DNA of 64,000 bases from Flavobacterium sp. I3-2 (GCF_013389595.1 NZ_CP058306.1:2728001-2792000); one strand, 5' to 3'. Shown: positions 1 to 9,090, counted from the first letter of the stretch. Made by a program: numbers and translations. Notes: generated by a model from the sequence alone, not told the origin.

Positions 1-103
1 TAATAATCCTGCAAAAGCTCAAGCATACAACAAAGCAACTTCTAGAGGTGGTTTTGGAAAAACTTCAAACACAACTAATTCTAATACTAAAGCAGGTTCA
101 TAA
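1..103 (+). CDS. C-terminal end of an upstream protein, possibly DUF1190/YgiB-like (partial)
   Basis: An open frame enters from the left edge and stops at TAA 101-103, three bases before the next start codon. The visible 33 residues are low-complexity and polar, with an SRGGFG segment followed by Asn/Thr/Ser. In Enterobacteria, YgiB (DUF1190) ends in a similar Gly-rich tail and is encoded directly upstream of the ygiC glutathionylspermidine-synthase homologue, as here. The family name is therefore an inference from context and a short motif; the fragment alone does not prove it. Confidence 0.5.
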   Translation, partial: NNPAKAQAYNKATSRGGFGKTSNTTNSNTKAGS

Positions 104-106
104 AAA

Positions 107-1246
107 ATGAAAATCAAACATTTAGTAAAAGATACAAATTGGCAAAATCGTGTCGAACAAATCGGTTATGGTTATCATTCTGATAATGGAATTCCATATT
201 GGATTGATGATTATTATTTTAGCATTTCAGAATCGTTTGCAGACGAAATTTATAATGCTACAACAGAATTGTGGCAAATGTGTTTAACAGCTGTTGAACA
301 TGTTATCGAAAATAAAAAGTATCATCTATTTCATATTCCAAATTATTTTCATCATCATATTGAACGTAGTTGGAATAACGAAACTCCAAGTATATATGGT
401 CGATTTGACTTTGCTTATGACCAAGTCAGAAATCAATTAAAAATGTTAGAATTCAATGCAGACACTCCTACTTCATTATTTGAATGCGGAGTTGTTCAAT
501 GGCATTGGATGCAACATTATTTCGGAAACTTTAAAGACCAATTCAATTCGGTACACGAACAACTGGTAAATTCTTGGAAAGAAATCAAACCTTATTTAAA
601 AGGAGAATCGTTACATTTTACTTGTGTAAGAGAATCATTAGAAGATTTAAGTAATGTTGAATATTTAAGAGATTGCGCGATTCAAGCCGGAATTCAAACA
701 CAACTTTTATATATAGATGAAATTGGTTGGAATGGGTCCAATTTTGTTGATTTACAGGACCAACCTATAACAGATATTTTTAAATTATATCCATGGGAAT
801 GGATGGTTAATGAAGAATATGGTCATCATATTACTAATGATATTTTAGAGGCACAATGGATTGAGCCTTCTTGGAAAATGATTCTTTCTAACAAAGCGAT
901 TTTAGCAATTTTATGGGAATTGTTTCCAAATCATTCATTGTTGCTAGAAACGTATTTTAACGATGCGAAAAACATGGTAAGTTTTGTAAAAAAACCTTTA
1001 CTTTCGAGAGAAGGTGCAAACATTTCTATAATTAGTAACAACAAAATTATCGAATCGACAACTGGTGATTATGGACACGAGGGATTTGTTTATCAAGAAT
1101 TAGCTCCATTAATAAAAAATCACAGTGGATATACAATTATTGGAAGTTGGATTATTGGTCAAGAATCATGCGGAATTTCTTTCAGAGAAAGTGATTCTTT
1201 GATAACAAACGACAGAAGTAGATTTATTCCTCATATAATTGAGTAA
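107..1246 (+). CDS. Glutathionylspermidine synthase family protein (YgiC/YjfC-like ATP-grasp ligase)
   Basis: This 379-residue soluble protein has the core of the glutathionylspermidine synthetase family (an ATP-grasp C-N ligase). EFNADTPTSLFE lies near residues 114-125, VKKPLLSREGANI near 292-304, and GSWIIGQESCGISFRE followed by SRFIPHII closes the protein. The length matches the stand-alone synthase homologues YgiC/YjfC, which lack the amidase half of bifunctional E. coli Gsp. It follows the partial upstream gene by three bases and is probably co-transcribed. The substrate of these short homologues is uncertain, so glutathionylspermidine synthesis is not assured. Confidence 0.9.
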   Translation: MKIKHLVKDTNWQNRVEQIGYGYHSDNGIPYWIDDYYFSISESFADEIYNATTELWQMCLTAVEHVIENKKYHLFHIPNYFHHHIERSWNNETPSIYGRFDFAYDQVRNQLKMLEFNADTPTSLFECGVVQWHWMQHYFGNFKDQFNSVHEQLVNSWKEIKPYLKGESLHFTCVRESLEDLSNVEYLRDCAIQAGIQTQLLYIDEIGWNGSNFVDLQDQPITDIFKLYPWEWMVNEEYGHHITNDILEAQWIEPSWKMILSNKAILAILWELFPNHSLLLETYFNDAKNMVSFVKKPLLSREGANISIISNNKIIESTTGDYGHEGFVYQELAPLIKNHSGYTIIGSWIIGQESCGISFRESDSLITNDRSRFIPHIIE

Positions 1247-1305
1247 CCAAAAATATTGATTGTTAGTCAATTATAAAAAACTTTAAAAATTTATCACGAA
1301 AAGCC

Positions 1306-1335
1306 TTGCGAATAAAGAAAAAGTAAATATCTTTG
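1306..1335 (+). promoter_or_regulatory. Bacteroidota-type promoter for tRNA-Ser
   Basis: TTGC at 1306-1309 and TATCTTTG at 1328-1335 (consensus TAnnTTTG) are separated by 18 bases. The -7 element ends 41 bases before the mature tRNA. This matches the -33/-7 promoter of the primary sigma factor in Bacteroidota. Confidence 0.6.
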
Positions 1336-1376
1336 CACCCGTAATAATGTAACAAACAACATCATTACAGACCAAA

Positions 1377-1461
1377 GGAGAAATGGCAGAGTGGTCGATT
1401 GCGGCAGTCTTGAAAACTGTTGACTGTAACAGGTCCGGGGGTTCGAATCCCTCTTTCTCCG
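1377..1461 (+). tRNA. tRNA-Ser (anticodon TGA)
   Basis: Acceptor strands GGAGAAA (1377-1383) and TTTCTCC (1454-1460) pair fully. The anticodon stem GCAGT/ACTGT encloses loop CTTGAAA with anticodon TGA. A long class II variable arm follows, then a T-arm GGGGG-TTCGAAT-CCCTC with one G-T pair. CCA is not encoded. An integrase gene starts 273 bases downstream, so the 3' end is a plausible integration site. Confidence 0.95.
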
Positions 1462-1507
1462 CAAGTAATAATCAGTTTTAGTATTGATTTATGCCTAAAG
1501 GACTATA

Positions 1508-1543
1508 AAACCTGCAATCTTTAAGATATGCAGGTTTTTTTTT
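1508..1543 (+). terminator. Rho-independent terminator after tRNA-Ser
   Basis: A 9-bp perfect stem AAACCTGCA/TGCAGGTTT (1508-1516 with 1529-1537), 12-base loop, and a run of nine T at 1535-1543. Confidence 0.8.
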
Positions 1544-1733
1544 GTGCCTAAGAATCATCAAAATTTATAAAAATGCTCAAAATTCTGTGGCAAAATAATG
1601 GCAATTTTTTACAGGTAAAATTATTGCCACTAAAACAAATATAAACACCTGATTTTCAACATGTAAATATATTTAACGACTTGAATTTAAATATTTGTAG
1701 TTCGATATTTATCAATATTTAAATTTATATAAT

Positions 1734-3113
1734 ATGTTAGAAACAAGCTACGGATTAAATTTCTTTCTAAAAACACATCATAAAGGATTCGATTTACGAT
1801 ATATCTATTTAAGAATCACTGTTAATGGAATACAGAAAGAAGCATCTACGAAACGAAAATGGGAGTCATCAAGGTGGAATCAGAAAAATGAAAAAGCAAT
1901 TGGTACTAAAGAAGATGCAAAAGCTTTAAATTATTTTTTAGATTCATTGAGACGAAAAGTCGATGACTATAAAATACAACTAATAAATCGTAATATCTCA
2001 ATTACATCAAAGCTACTTATTGATTATGTACTCGGAAATACTGTAGCAAATACAAAAGTACTTGAAGAATTTCAAAAACATAATGACGAAATTTTCGCAT
2101 TAGTTTCTAAAGGTGAGTATAGTATGGGTACATACGAAAGATACGTTACAGCTAGATCACACGTTGAGCAATTTATAAAATTAAAGTATAAAGTTGATGA
2201 TTTAGAGTTTAGACAATTAAACTATGAGTTTATTCAAGATTATGATTTTTTTTTAAGAACCGTTAGAAATTGTCAAAACAATAGTACTGTAAAATACATT
2301 GCAAATTTTAAAAAAATTATTTTCAGAGCTATCTCCAAAGACATTATTACCACTGATCCGTTTAAAGCTTATAAAATTAAAAAAATTACTATCAAAAAAA
2401 CTCCTTTGAGTTCTCAAGAACTTTTAACATTAGAAAATAAAGTTTTTGATTCTGATAGATTAAACGAAGTTAGAGACATATTTGTTTTTCAATGTTATAC
2501 TGGATTGGCTTATATTGATGTGAAACAACTCAACAAAAATGAAATTAAGATTGGTATAGACGACAAAGCTTGGATTGTTTCGAATAGACAAAAAACAGGA
2601 TCCTCTACCACTATTCCACTTCTAAGTAAAGCAATAGAAATCTTAGAAAAATATAAAGAACACCCATTATGTTTAAAAAGCAACTTACTTCTTCCTGTAA
2701 AATCAAATCAAAAAATGAATGAGTATTTGAAAGAAATCGCAACACTATGTAAAATAGATGATAATCTTACAACTCATAAAGCAAGGAGAACTTTTGGAAG
2801 TACTGTGACACTAAATAATGGGGTTCCAATGCATGTAGTTAAAGAAATGCTTGGTCATCAATCCATAAAACAAACCGAAGAATACGCTCTGACTGAACAA
2901 TCAACCATTAGTAGAGAAATGAATCTTTTGGAAACTAAAATTGCTTCTAATACTTATAAGAATTATTCTGATGCAATAACTCTTTTAAAAACAATTGAAA
3001 ATCAGATAACTCAATTAGCTATTGAGTCACATAAAACTTCAGATTCTCAAGTGATTTCGAAGATAATGAAATGTCAAAATGAAATAGAAAATCTTAAAAA
3101 AAGTTTATTATAA
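1734..3113 (+). CDS. Tyrosine-type site-specific integrase (Bacteroidota mobile-element type)
   Basis: A 459-residue tyrosine recombinase with an N-terminal arm-type DNA-binding region (about 1-100), a SAM-like core-binding domain (about 110-210) and a C-terminal catalytic domain. Box II is visible as THKARRTFG (His, Lys, Arg), followed by MLGHQSIKQTEEYA with the second His and the nucleophilic Tyr. Box I reads CYTGLAYIDV, with Ala where the usual first catalytic Arg sits; I recall this as a feature of Bacteroidota conjugative-transposon integrases. It extends past the Tyr by about 65 residues of mostly helical sequence. Its position just after tRNA-Ser marks the end of an integrated element. 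Confidence 0.93.
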   Translation: MLETSYGLNFFLKTHHKGFDLRYIYLRITVNGIQKEASTKRKWESSRWNQKNEKAIGTKEDAKALNYFLDSLRRKVDDYKIQLINRNISITSKLLIDYVLGNTVANTKVLEEFQKHNDEIFALVSKGEYSMGTYERYVTARSHVEQFIKLKYKVDDLEFRQLNYEFIQDYDFFLRTVRNCQNNSTVKYIANFKKIIFRAISKDIITTDPFKAYKIKKITIKKTPLSSQELLTLENKVFDSDRLNEVRDIFVFQCYTGLAYIDVKQLNKNEIKIGIDDKAWIVSNRQKTGSSTTIPLLSKAIEILEKYKEHPLCLKSNLLLPVKSNQKMNEYLKEIATLCKIDDNLTTHKARRTFGSTVTLNNGVPMHVVKEMLGHQSIKQTEEYALTEQSTISREMNLLETKIASNTYKNYSDAITLLKTIENQITQLAIESHKTSDSQVISKIMKCQNEIENLKKSLL

Positions 3114-3119
3114 ATAAAT

Positions 3120-3431
3120 TCAAAAGTTTGAATCATATCTTACTCCTAAAGCGTGGTATAAGTCTTTGATGCCGTGGGTAAGATTTATTTCAATATCTCC
3201 ACCATTATAGTCATAGGAAGCTGTTTGAATCCAAAACATAGATTCCTGTTCAAAGATGCTTCCTATCAGTGCATTTTGTTGGCATCTTGGATGTATTTCG
3301 GCATTACTTATTTCAAAACCTCCCTGCATTGTCCAGTCCGATGGGAATGGCTGTGTCTTGAAATCAATATTTACTTGGGCTGATATGGTATTAAGGAATA
3401 ACACCAATGCTAATGTTATTATTTTTTTCAT
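3120..3431 (-). CDS. Small secreted protein, possibly a truncated adhesin-like (choice-of-anchor) domain
   Basis: 103 residues beginning with a clear signal peptide (MKKIITLALVLFLNTISAQ). The mature part, with FPSDWTMQGGFEIS and MFWIQTASYDYNGGDIEINL, resembles the start of the jelly-roll domains of secreted Bacteroidota proteins with a choice-of-anchor J or cleaved-adhesin module. The domain would normally be longer. The frame ends six bases from the stop of the convergent integrase gene, so element rearrangement may have cut it. It lies eight bases after the metal-binding lipoprotein and could be the last gene of that operon. Function not recognised. Confidence 0.55.
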   Translation of the reverse strand: MKKIITLALVLFLNTISAQVNIDFKTQPFPSDWTMQGGFEISNAEIHPRCQQNALIGSIFEQESMFWIQTASYDYNGGDIEINLTHGIKDLYHALGVRYDSNF

Positions 3432-3438
3432 TTGATTT

Positions 3439-3801
3439 TTATTCTTTTATAATTTCAGAAGCTTTATAGGTGTTTCCGTCCAATAAAGCTTCAATTCTTT
3501 TTTGTAATTCTTCTTTTGATTGCTGTGTTTTGTCAAAAGAAATGTAAGCCAGTTTGGTTTCAAAATCTACTTTGGCAGAATCAACACCTTTTGCATTTGC
3601 TAATTTGTTTTCTATCATTTTGGCACAACCTAAAGCACAGGTCATTCCGTTTATTTCAAAATTTACCTCTTCTAAATTTTCAGGTAAAACAGCCACTTCT
3701 TTTGTTTCTGTTGATTGCGTTTTATCTTTCTGTACTTCTCCTTTGCAGGAAACAATCAAAAACATAACTGATAAGCCTACTAATTTGATATAATGTTTAA
3801 T
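3439..3801 (-). CDS. Heavy-metal-associated (HMA) domain lipoprotein, probable ATT start
   Basis: A lipoprotein with one HMA fold: residues VNFEINGMTCALGCAKMIE carry the metal-binding Cys pair (CALGC, one residue longer than the usual CxxC), followed by the beta-alpha-beta pattern to the C-terminus. The first ATG (3765) would give MFLIVSC, a signal peptide without charged residues. Reading upstream to an ATT codon at 3799-3801 gives (M)KHYIKLVGLSVMFLIVSC, a textbook lipobox signal, and the next codon upstream but one is a stop. I therefore prefer the rare ATT start. Probable role: copper binding in the periplasm beside the MbnP/MbnH operon. Confidence 0.85.
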   Translation of the reverse strand: MKHYIKLVGLSVMFLIVSCKGEVQKDKTQSTETKEVAVLPENLEEVNFEINGMTCALGCAKMIENKLANAKGVDSAKVDFETKLAYISFDKTQQSKEELQKRIEALLDGNTYKASEIIKE

Positions 3802-4022
3802 CTTTTATTTTTTATTGTTTTTTCAACGGTCAGATGGAATGCCCAAAAAACATATTATGTCGATTATAAAATTTTTTAATGGGCATTTCATATTACTACA
3901 TTTTAATTTTTTTGAACCATAGAAATCCCATTCAGAGTGGTTTCTGTTTTCCAACTCAGTGTATTTCAATCTCTTAAATTTTTGATTATTTAACTAATAT
4001 TTACTTCAAATGAATTTTAATA

Positions 4023-5039
4023 TTAATGACCTGTAAACTCTAAATCACTCAATGTTTTCATAAATGAAATTAAGTCCTCTTTTTCCTGTTCGGTAAGTGG
4101 AATTCTATTCCCATTATTTTTGAAAACAGGATCCAGATTATCTGCTCCTAAAACTCCATTGTCGAAATAATCCAAGACGTCTTTCAGTGTTGCAAACTGC
4201 CCGAAGCTTCCATAAGGTGAGGTGTACTCTACATTGCGTAAAGACGGTACACGAAAACTCATATATTCGTCCATATTTCCGGTAACTCTCGCTCTTCCTG
4301 CCTCGTTAGAATTTGTATTGATAGGAAATCCGATGTTTCGAAATGTTTGGTCGGTAAAGAGTTCCGTACTGTGACAAGTGGTACATTTCTGCTGAAAAAC
4401 CTGATAGCCTTGCATTTCGTTTTCGGTAAATGTTGCTTCGTTTCGTTTTACTTTATCGTATTTACTATTGGCTGAAATCAAAGTATATTCATATTGGGCA
4501 ACACTTCTGTAAATTCGTTCAGGTGTAATGTTTTCATCGCCGAATGTTTTCTGAAAAAGCTCTTTATAAGATGCATCGTTTTGGATTTTACCGATAACTT
4601 CCAAAATAGAAGAATCCATTTCTTCGTGTGTGATAATCGGAACAATCGGCTGATTTTCTAAACTTAATTTACTTCCGTCCCAGTTATAGAACCTCATAAA
4701 AGCAAGATTCTGAATAGGCGGTGTATTACGAAGCCCAATTCTTCCCTCAATTCCGATTGCCTGTACATTATTATCTGCAAATGCACTGGACTGAATATGA
4801 CAGCTTGCACACGAAATAGTATTGTCTGCACTGAAACGTTTCTCGTGAAATAGTTTTTCTCCTAATGCTACTCCATACTTTGTTGGTTTGTTTGCATAAA
4901 ATGAATTGTTTAACTCAGGAAAAACAACAGGAATATTTATTGATAATTCGGGATTATCGTATACAATTGGCTCATAGTCATCTTTGCTACAAGATGCCAA
5001 CAAAAATATAAGAGGTAAAATTTTCTGAAAAACTTTCAT
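4023..5039 (-). CDS. MbnH-like dihaem cytochrome c peroxidase family lipoprotein
   Basis: 338 residues with a lipoprotein signal (lipobox LLASC) and two haem c sites, C77-A-S-C-H81 and C219-T-T-C-H223, the layout of the bacterial CcP/MauG superfamily. Its upstream neighbour encodes MbnP. In characterised pairs MbnH oxidises a Trp of MbnP to kynurenine, which then binds copper. That function is inferred from the pairing; the sequence shows only a dihaem peroxidase-family enzyme in the cell envelope. A hairpin between the genes (5075-5096) may lower its expression relative to mbnP. Confidence 0.88.
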   Translation of the reverse strand: MKVFQKILPLIFLLASCSKDDYEPIVYDNPELSINIPVVFPELNNSFYANKPTKYGVALGEKLFHEKRFSADNTISCASCHIQSSAFADNNVQAIGIEGRIGLRNTPPIQNLAFMRFYNWDGSKLSLENQPIVPIITHEEMDSSILEVIGKIQNDASYKELFQKTFGDENITPERIYRSVAQYEYTLISANSKYDKVKRNEATFTENEMQGYQVFQQKCTTCHSTELFTDQTFRNIGFPINTNSNEAGRARVTGNMDEYMSFRVPSLRNVEYTSPYGSFGQFATLKDVLDYFDNGVLGADNLDPVFKNNGNRIPLTEQEKEDLISFMKTLSDLEFTGH

Positions 5040-5074
5040 TTTCTATGAATTATTTGAAGTGATTTTTTAGATAA

Positions 5075-5096
5075 AGCCTTCTGATTTAAGAAGGCT
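5075..5096 (-). terminator. Intergenic hairpin between mbnP-like and mbnH-like genes
   Basis: An 8-bp perfect stem AGCCTTCT/AGAAGGCT with a 6-base loop. Read on the minus strand it follows the MbnP stop and precedes TTTATC. The T-tract is weak, so attenuation is more likely than full termination. Confidence 0.5.
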
Positions 5097-5110
5097 CTTG
5101 TAAGTCTAAA

Positions 5111-5989
5111 TTAGTTTTCTACGTTAAGGACAGAGAACATTCCTTTATTATCTGTTGTACCGTTTCCTCCTATATTATCTACAAATTTCACCATTTGAAC
5201 AGCTGTATGAATATTAGGCGTTGCATTATCTCCCATTCCTGTTCCAGTTGAAAGCGTAATGGTATTAGAAACACCACTTAATAATTTATCAAAATCTGCT
5301 TTGATATTGATTTTAGGTGCTTTGCTTCCTACAACCGCATTTACAGGCAAGTCTAAAACAATGTTTCTGTAAGCATCAACTCCTTGAATGTAAGTGGATT
5401 CATCTCCATTTGTTCCTTCAACCGTACTTCCTGTATGGATAGACATTTCTTTGTTATCCGTATCATAAAATCCTTCGATTTTAGTAAAACGATAACCTGT
5501 TCCCCATTCCCACATCATTTCCGTGTCATTTGCTCCAGCTGTAGCATAGAAATTCGGGAATCTGGTTTGGTCTAACGTATTTAAATCACTTCGTACACCC
5601 AATCCGAATTTTATTTGTTTATATTCACCCGTCGGAATATTATTCATAATGTAACTTAATGAAGATGATTTTGATTGGTCAATAACCATAGCCCCTTTAT
5701 CTAAATCATTTACATTATAAGGAATCTCGGTTCCATCGGCTTTAATCAAACGAATGTTACTGATCACATACTTCAATTCTGAAAAGCGATGCACTTGTCC
5801 TGCATCTGAAGTGTTTACACTTGCTGATGAAGAAGTAGCTCCTCCCAAAATAATTTCGGTATCACCAAAAGTGTTTTTGAAAGACAAGATTACGTTGTTT
5901 GCAACAGCTGATGCATCATCATCACTGCTACATGATACAAATGCCAATGAAACGGCAGATAACAAAAGGTACTTTTTTAGATTTCTCAT
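5111..5989 (-). CDS. MbnP family copper-binding lipoprotein
   Basis: 292-residue lipoprotein (lipobox AFVSC) of the MbnP family. Family hallmarks are LSFKNTFGD at the mature N-terminus, HRFSELKYVISNIRLIKADG, the segment SLSYIMNNIPTGEYKQIKFGLGVRSDLN and the aromatic block MMWEWGTGYRFTKIEGFYD. The Trp residues of that block are candidates for the kynurenine-forming Trp of characterised MbnP. It is followed by the MbnH-like gene and preceded 35 bases upstream by a copper-type TonB receptor. Together they look like a periplasmic copper-capture unit. Confidence 0.88.
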   Translation of the reverse strand: MRNLKKYLLLSAVSLAFVSCSSDDDASAVANNVILSFKNTFGDTEIILGGATSSSASVNTSDAGQVHRFSELKYVISNIRLIKADGTEIPYNVNDLDKGAMVIDQSKSSSLSYIMNNIPTGEYKQIKFGLGVRSDLNTLDQTRFPNFYATAGANDTEMMWEWGTGYRFTKIEGFYDTDNKEMSIHTGSTVEGTNGDESTYIQGVDAYRNIVLDLPVNAVVGSKAPKINIKADFDKLLSGVSNTITLSTGTGMGDNATPNIHTAVQMVKFVDNIGGNGTTDNKGMFSVLNVEN

Positions 5990-6024
5990 TTTTTAAAATT
6001 TAGTTATTAGTATTTATTTTATAG

Positions 6025-8004
6025 TTAAAAATTAATTTTTAAAGACGTAAAAATATTACGTCCCATTCTTGGGATATTTCCCCAATCGGCATAGGTACTG
6101 TAATATTCATTCAATATGTTTTCGGCTCCTACCTGAATAGTTGTTCTGAAATTGTTAATATAAAAAGTATAATCAGCAGACAGATTCCAAACTATGTAAG
6201 AAGGTGTCTGATCTTCACCATATTCAGGACTATAATTTATTTGTTCCAAATCTCCGTTTATCGAAGTCTGAAACCCGAAATCTTTGTAATGGTACTGTAG
6301 CGAAGTCTGATAGCTCAATGGACGGATAAAAGGTAAATTCCCATCTTTATTATCTTTCCCACGGGCATAGGTCAATGTTCCTTTCCAATGCAAATGTTCC
6401 ATTATATCGTATTTGGCATTGAGTGAAAAATTGAAAAGCGTTGCATAATCCAACGATGTATAGCCTTTTACTCCAACTGATTGATAATTCATCGGGCTTC
6501 CCATACTTAAAATTCTTCCGATGATGTAATTCTGAATATGAAAATAATTGGCTTTTGCCTGAAGACTAAACTTTTCATCCTTGAAACCTGCATTTGCATT
6601 AACTTCATAGGAAATTTCGTTTTTTAAATCAGGATTTCCGATGTAATCGTAACGGTCAAAACTGTTGTAGATATAATATCCGTAACCTTCCGAAACAGAT
6701 GGTGCACGATGACCGTAACCACCTCCTACAGAAAAATTAAACTGTTTGACATCTACATTGTAACGTGCATACAGACTTGGCAAAAATCTTGTTTTTTTCT
6801 GTGATGCTCCCGGATGAAAAATCCAGTTGAAGTCCACATATTTAGAATGATTGTAATTCAATCCTAAAGAGCCTCCAAAATTTATCTGGCTCTTTTCGGT
6901 AACCTCTAAAGAATTATTCATCGAAAGTCCTGCATATTGGGTAGTAACCCAAGGCCAGCTGTAGGCAAACATGGTGCGTTCGCTTCTGTCCTGCGGATAC
7001 ATTCGCATTTCTGCAATTGACAAATTATCATACGCATTCAGTTGTACTTCAGAAGAATAGTTGCCTTTTTTTAGGTTGATTTTAGAAACCAATCCGTAAG
7101 TGGTACTCCAACCGGGCATATCCATATGCACCAGATTTTCAGGTCGAGTGGTATCGTCCATATAATGTTCTATGGCATTGAAATAAATTTTTGAATCCCA
7201 AACCCGTACCAATCCTTCTTCAAATAATTGCTTGTAGGAAACCGAAGTAATCAAAGCCCGTGAAAGCCATAAATCCATTGGAAGTGCGGGATACCCCACA
7301 TCGTTCGCTTGGTCAAAAATAACATCAACTCGCAAAGAAGACAACTCACTTGTTTTGTAAGCCAATCCTAATGAACTGTTGAATTTTTTGAATTGCGAAT
7401 GATTGACTTCATTGTTATTTCCATCAGAATAATTCTCTGCTTTTCGATACGAAATACTTCCATCTGCTACGAACTTATTACTCGAAAAAGAAACATTTCC
7501 AAGATTGAAAAATTGCTTGTTGTTAAACTCAAATCCTGATTGATAAGCACCTTTCCATTCTTTATTTTCACTAAACGAAGTACTTTTCCGTTTCAAATCG
7601 ATACTTCCTGCAACTGTTGAACCGTGCATACCACCTTCCTGACCTGATTTGATGTCGATTGCAGAAAGATTATTGCTTTCCACATACGAAGTAATCGGAT
7701 CCATTTTATCGGTACAAGCTCCGAAAACGTGCATTCCGTCAATGGTAATGGTAGAACGTTCGCTATTCATATTATTCAGCAAGGGTTCCCATGCATAAGC
7801 TCCACGTTTAATGAAACTTATCTGATCGGAAGATGCCAGAAATTCATCAACCGTAACCGCCATTTTCATTTCGCTTTCGATTTTCTTTTTGACAACCACA
7901 TCTATTTTAATTTCTTCTAATTCTGTTGCCAGCGTATCATTCTCAATGTTTTGAGCATTTGCAAATATTCCCAAAAAGCAAACTATAATTGTAATATATC
8001 TCAT
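6025..8004 (-). CDS. TonB-dependent outer-membrane receptor with OprC-type copper ligands
   Basis: 659 residues from ATG at 8004: signal peptide MRYITIIVCFLGIFANAQ, plug domain with TITIDGMHVFGACTDKMDPI, beta-barrel and terminal aromatic residue. An alternative GTG at 8037 lies inside the upstream gene and lacks a good signal peptide. C97-x3-M101 in the plug and H280-x-M282 in the barrel (EHYMDD) match the CxxxM...HxM quartet that binds copper in Pseudomonas OprC. Together with the adjacent MbnP/MbnH genes this makes copper the most likely cargo. The gene starts four bases after the stop of the FixH-like lipoprotein gene. Confidence 0.9.
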   Translation of the reverse strand: MRYITIIVCFLGIFANAQNIENDTLATELEEIKIDVVVKKKIESEMKMAVTVDEFLASSDQISFIKRGAYAWEPLLNNMNSERSTITIDGMHVFGACTDKMDPITSYVESNNLSAIDIKSGQEGGMHGSTVAGSIDLKRKSTSFSENKEWKGAYQSGFEFNNKQFFNLGNVSFSSNKFVADGSISYRKAENYSDGNNNEVNHSQFKKFNSSLGLAYKTSELSSLRVDVIFDQANDVGYPALPMDLWLSRALITSVSYKQLFEEGLVRVWDSKIYFNAIEHYMDDTTRPENLVHMDMPGWSTTYGLVSKINLKKGNYSSEVQLNAYDNLSIAEMRMYPQDRSERTMFAYSWPWVTTQYAGLSMNNSLEVTEKSQINFGGSLGLNYNHSKYVDFNWIFHPGASQKKTRFLPSLYARYNVDVKQFNFSVGGGYGHRAPSVSEGYGYYIYNSFDRYDYIGNPDLKNEISYEVNANAGFKDEKFSLQAKANYFHIQNYIIGRILSMGSPMNYQSVGVKGYTSLDYATLFNFSLNAKYDIMEHLHWKGTLTYARGKDNKDGNLPFIRPLSYQTSLQYHYKDFGFQTSINGDLEQINYSPEYGEDQTPSYIVWNLSADYTFYINNFRTTIQVGAENILNEYYSTYADWGNIPRMGRNIFTSLKINF

Positions 8005-8008
8005 AGCA

Positions 8009-8935
8009 TCAGAACAAGATATTAATATGAAGTTCACTTTTTGCTCCTTCGATTCCGGGTGTGAAATCGGTTGGTACTTCCGTTCCTTTGATGAGTACTC
8101 CGTTTTGATTTAACATCATGAAATTCAATGTCCAGTTTCCGGTCATCGTGTAATTGACTACTCCATAATACAATCCGTCTGCCTGTTGGGTTAAATCCAC
8201 GTTGTTAGGCGAAGAATGGTTTCCCATAGATGGTTCGGGCATTCTCGGGTCTAAAAGCAACGTATAGTTTTCTACTTCAGCGTACGAAAATTGCGATGGG
8301 TCGGGAAAAGTTCCTGCCGGTTCAGTAGGCTGGTTGTATTTGTAAATTCCTGCAACCAATTCGTTTTCGGCAACCTTTGGTTTTTGAGGAGCAACGAGTG
8401 CAATAAAATACTGCTCTCCGTCATTACCTGTAAATGAAGTCATATTCAGGTTCATATTGGTTTGATTTTGGACAGTAACCAACTGGCTAAACGTATGTGT
8501 TTGATTACTACCTGTGAAACTGATATACAAGTCCCAGTTTTCCATTGGGTTGCTTATACTTGTAAATACAACATATCCTGAATAAAACTGTTCTTCAGAA
8601 TTATAAACCAAATGATACCTGTGTGGGCACGAAATTTTGTTGTTATCGGAATCGGTAAGTATCGGCAAAAAAGTAACCTCCGAATTATTCAGAGCCTCAT
8701 TGGTTTGGGTATTGGTAATGGTTAAACGAATTTCATTATATCCTTTATAAAAAGTTCCGTTTAAAGCTTCAATACTGATTTTGTAATTATCGCTATTGAA
8801 TGAAGTAACTTCTTTAAATTCAAAATATTCGGTAACGTCTCGGTTGATTTCGGCTTCAAAATCCGTTTTATCAAGCGTGCACGAGGTTGTAACTGCAAGT
8901 ACTATTGCAATTACAAAATGTTTAAAAAATTTCAT
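8009..8935 (-). CDS. Lipoprotein with FixH/YtkA-like beta-sandwich domains
   Basis: 308 residues, signal MKFFKHFVIAIVLAVTTSC with a lipobox Cys. Residues about 45-150 (YKGYNEIRLTITNTQTNEALNNSEVTFLPI and the following strands) have the pattern of FixH/YtkA-like domains, an Ig-like fold often found with copper handling and cytochrome oxidase assembly. The second half has a similar strand pattern ending in GNWTLNFMMLNQNGVLIKG. It probably binds or presents metal at the outer membrane together with the receptor encoded next. The specific function is inferred from context. Confidence 0.7.
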   Translation of the reverse strand: MKFFKHFVIAIVLAVTTSCTLDKTDFEAEINRDVTEYFEFKEVTSFNSDNYKISIEALNGTFYKGYNEIRLTITNTQTNEALNNSEVTFLPILTDSDNNKISCPHRYHLVYNSEEQFYSGYVVFTSISNPMENWDLYISFTGSNQTHTFSQLVTVQNQTNMNLNMTSFTGNDGEQYFIALVAPQKPKVAENELVAGIYKYNQPTEPAGTFPDPSQFSYAEVENYTLLLDPRMPEPSMGNHSSPNNVDLTQQADGLYYGVVNYTMTGNWTLNFMMLNQNGVLIKGTEVPTDFTPGIEGAKSELHINILF

Positions 8936-9090
8936 TTGTGATGAGTGTTTAATTAAAAACTATTGCGTGTCAACAGGTGCTATATGAGACTACGGCGCTA
9001 TTTGATTTATAAAGCGTTCTTACATTGTAATGCAACTGTTGACAAAATAGATTATTAGTGTTCTTAGCTGAATATTTACCATAATCAGTT

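Noticed and set aside
1442..1461. Second copy of the tRNA-Ser 3' end as an attR site in this window
   Set aside because: I found no other match to the last 20 bases of the tRNA while reading the window; the other end may lie outside.
8004..8037. Upstream GTG start for the TonB receptor
   Set aside because: Overlaps the preceding gene and gives an 11-residue extension without signal-peptide character; the ATG at 8004 gives a proper signal peptide.
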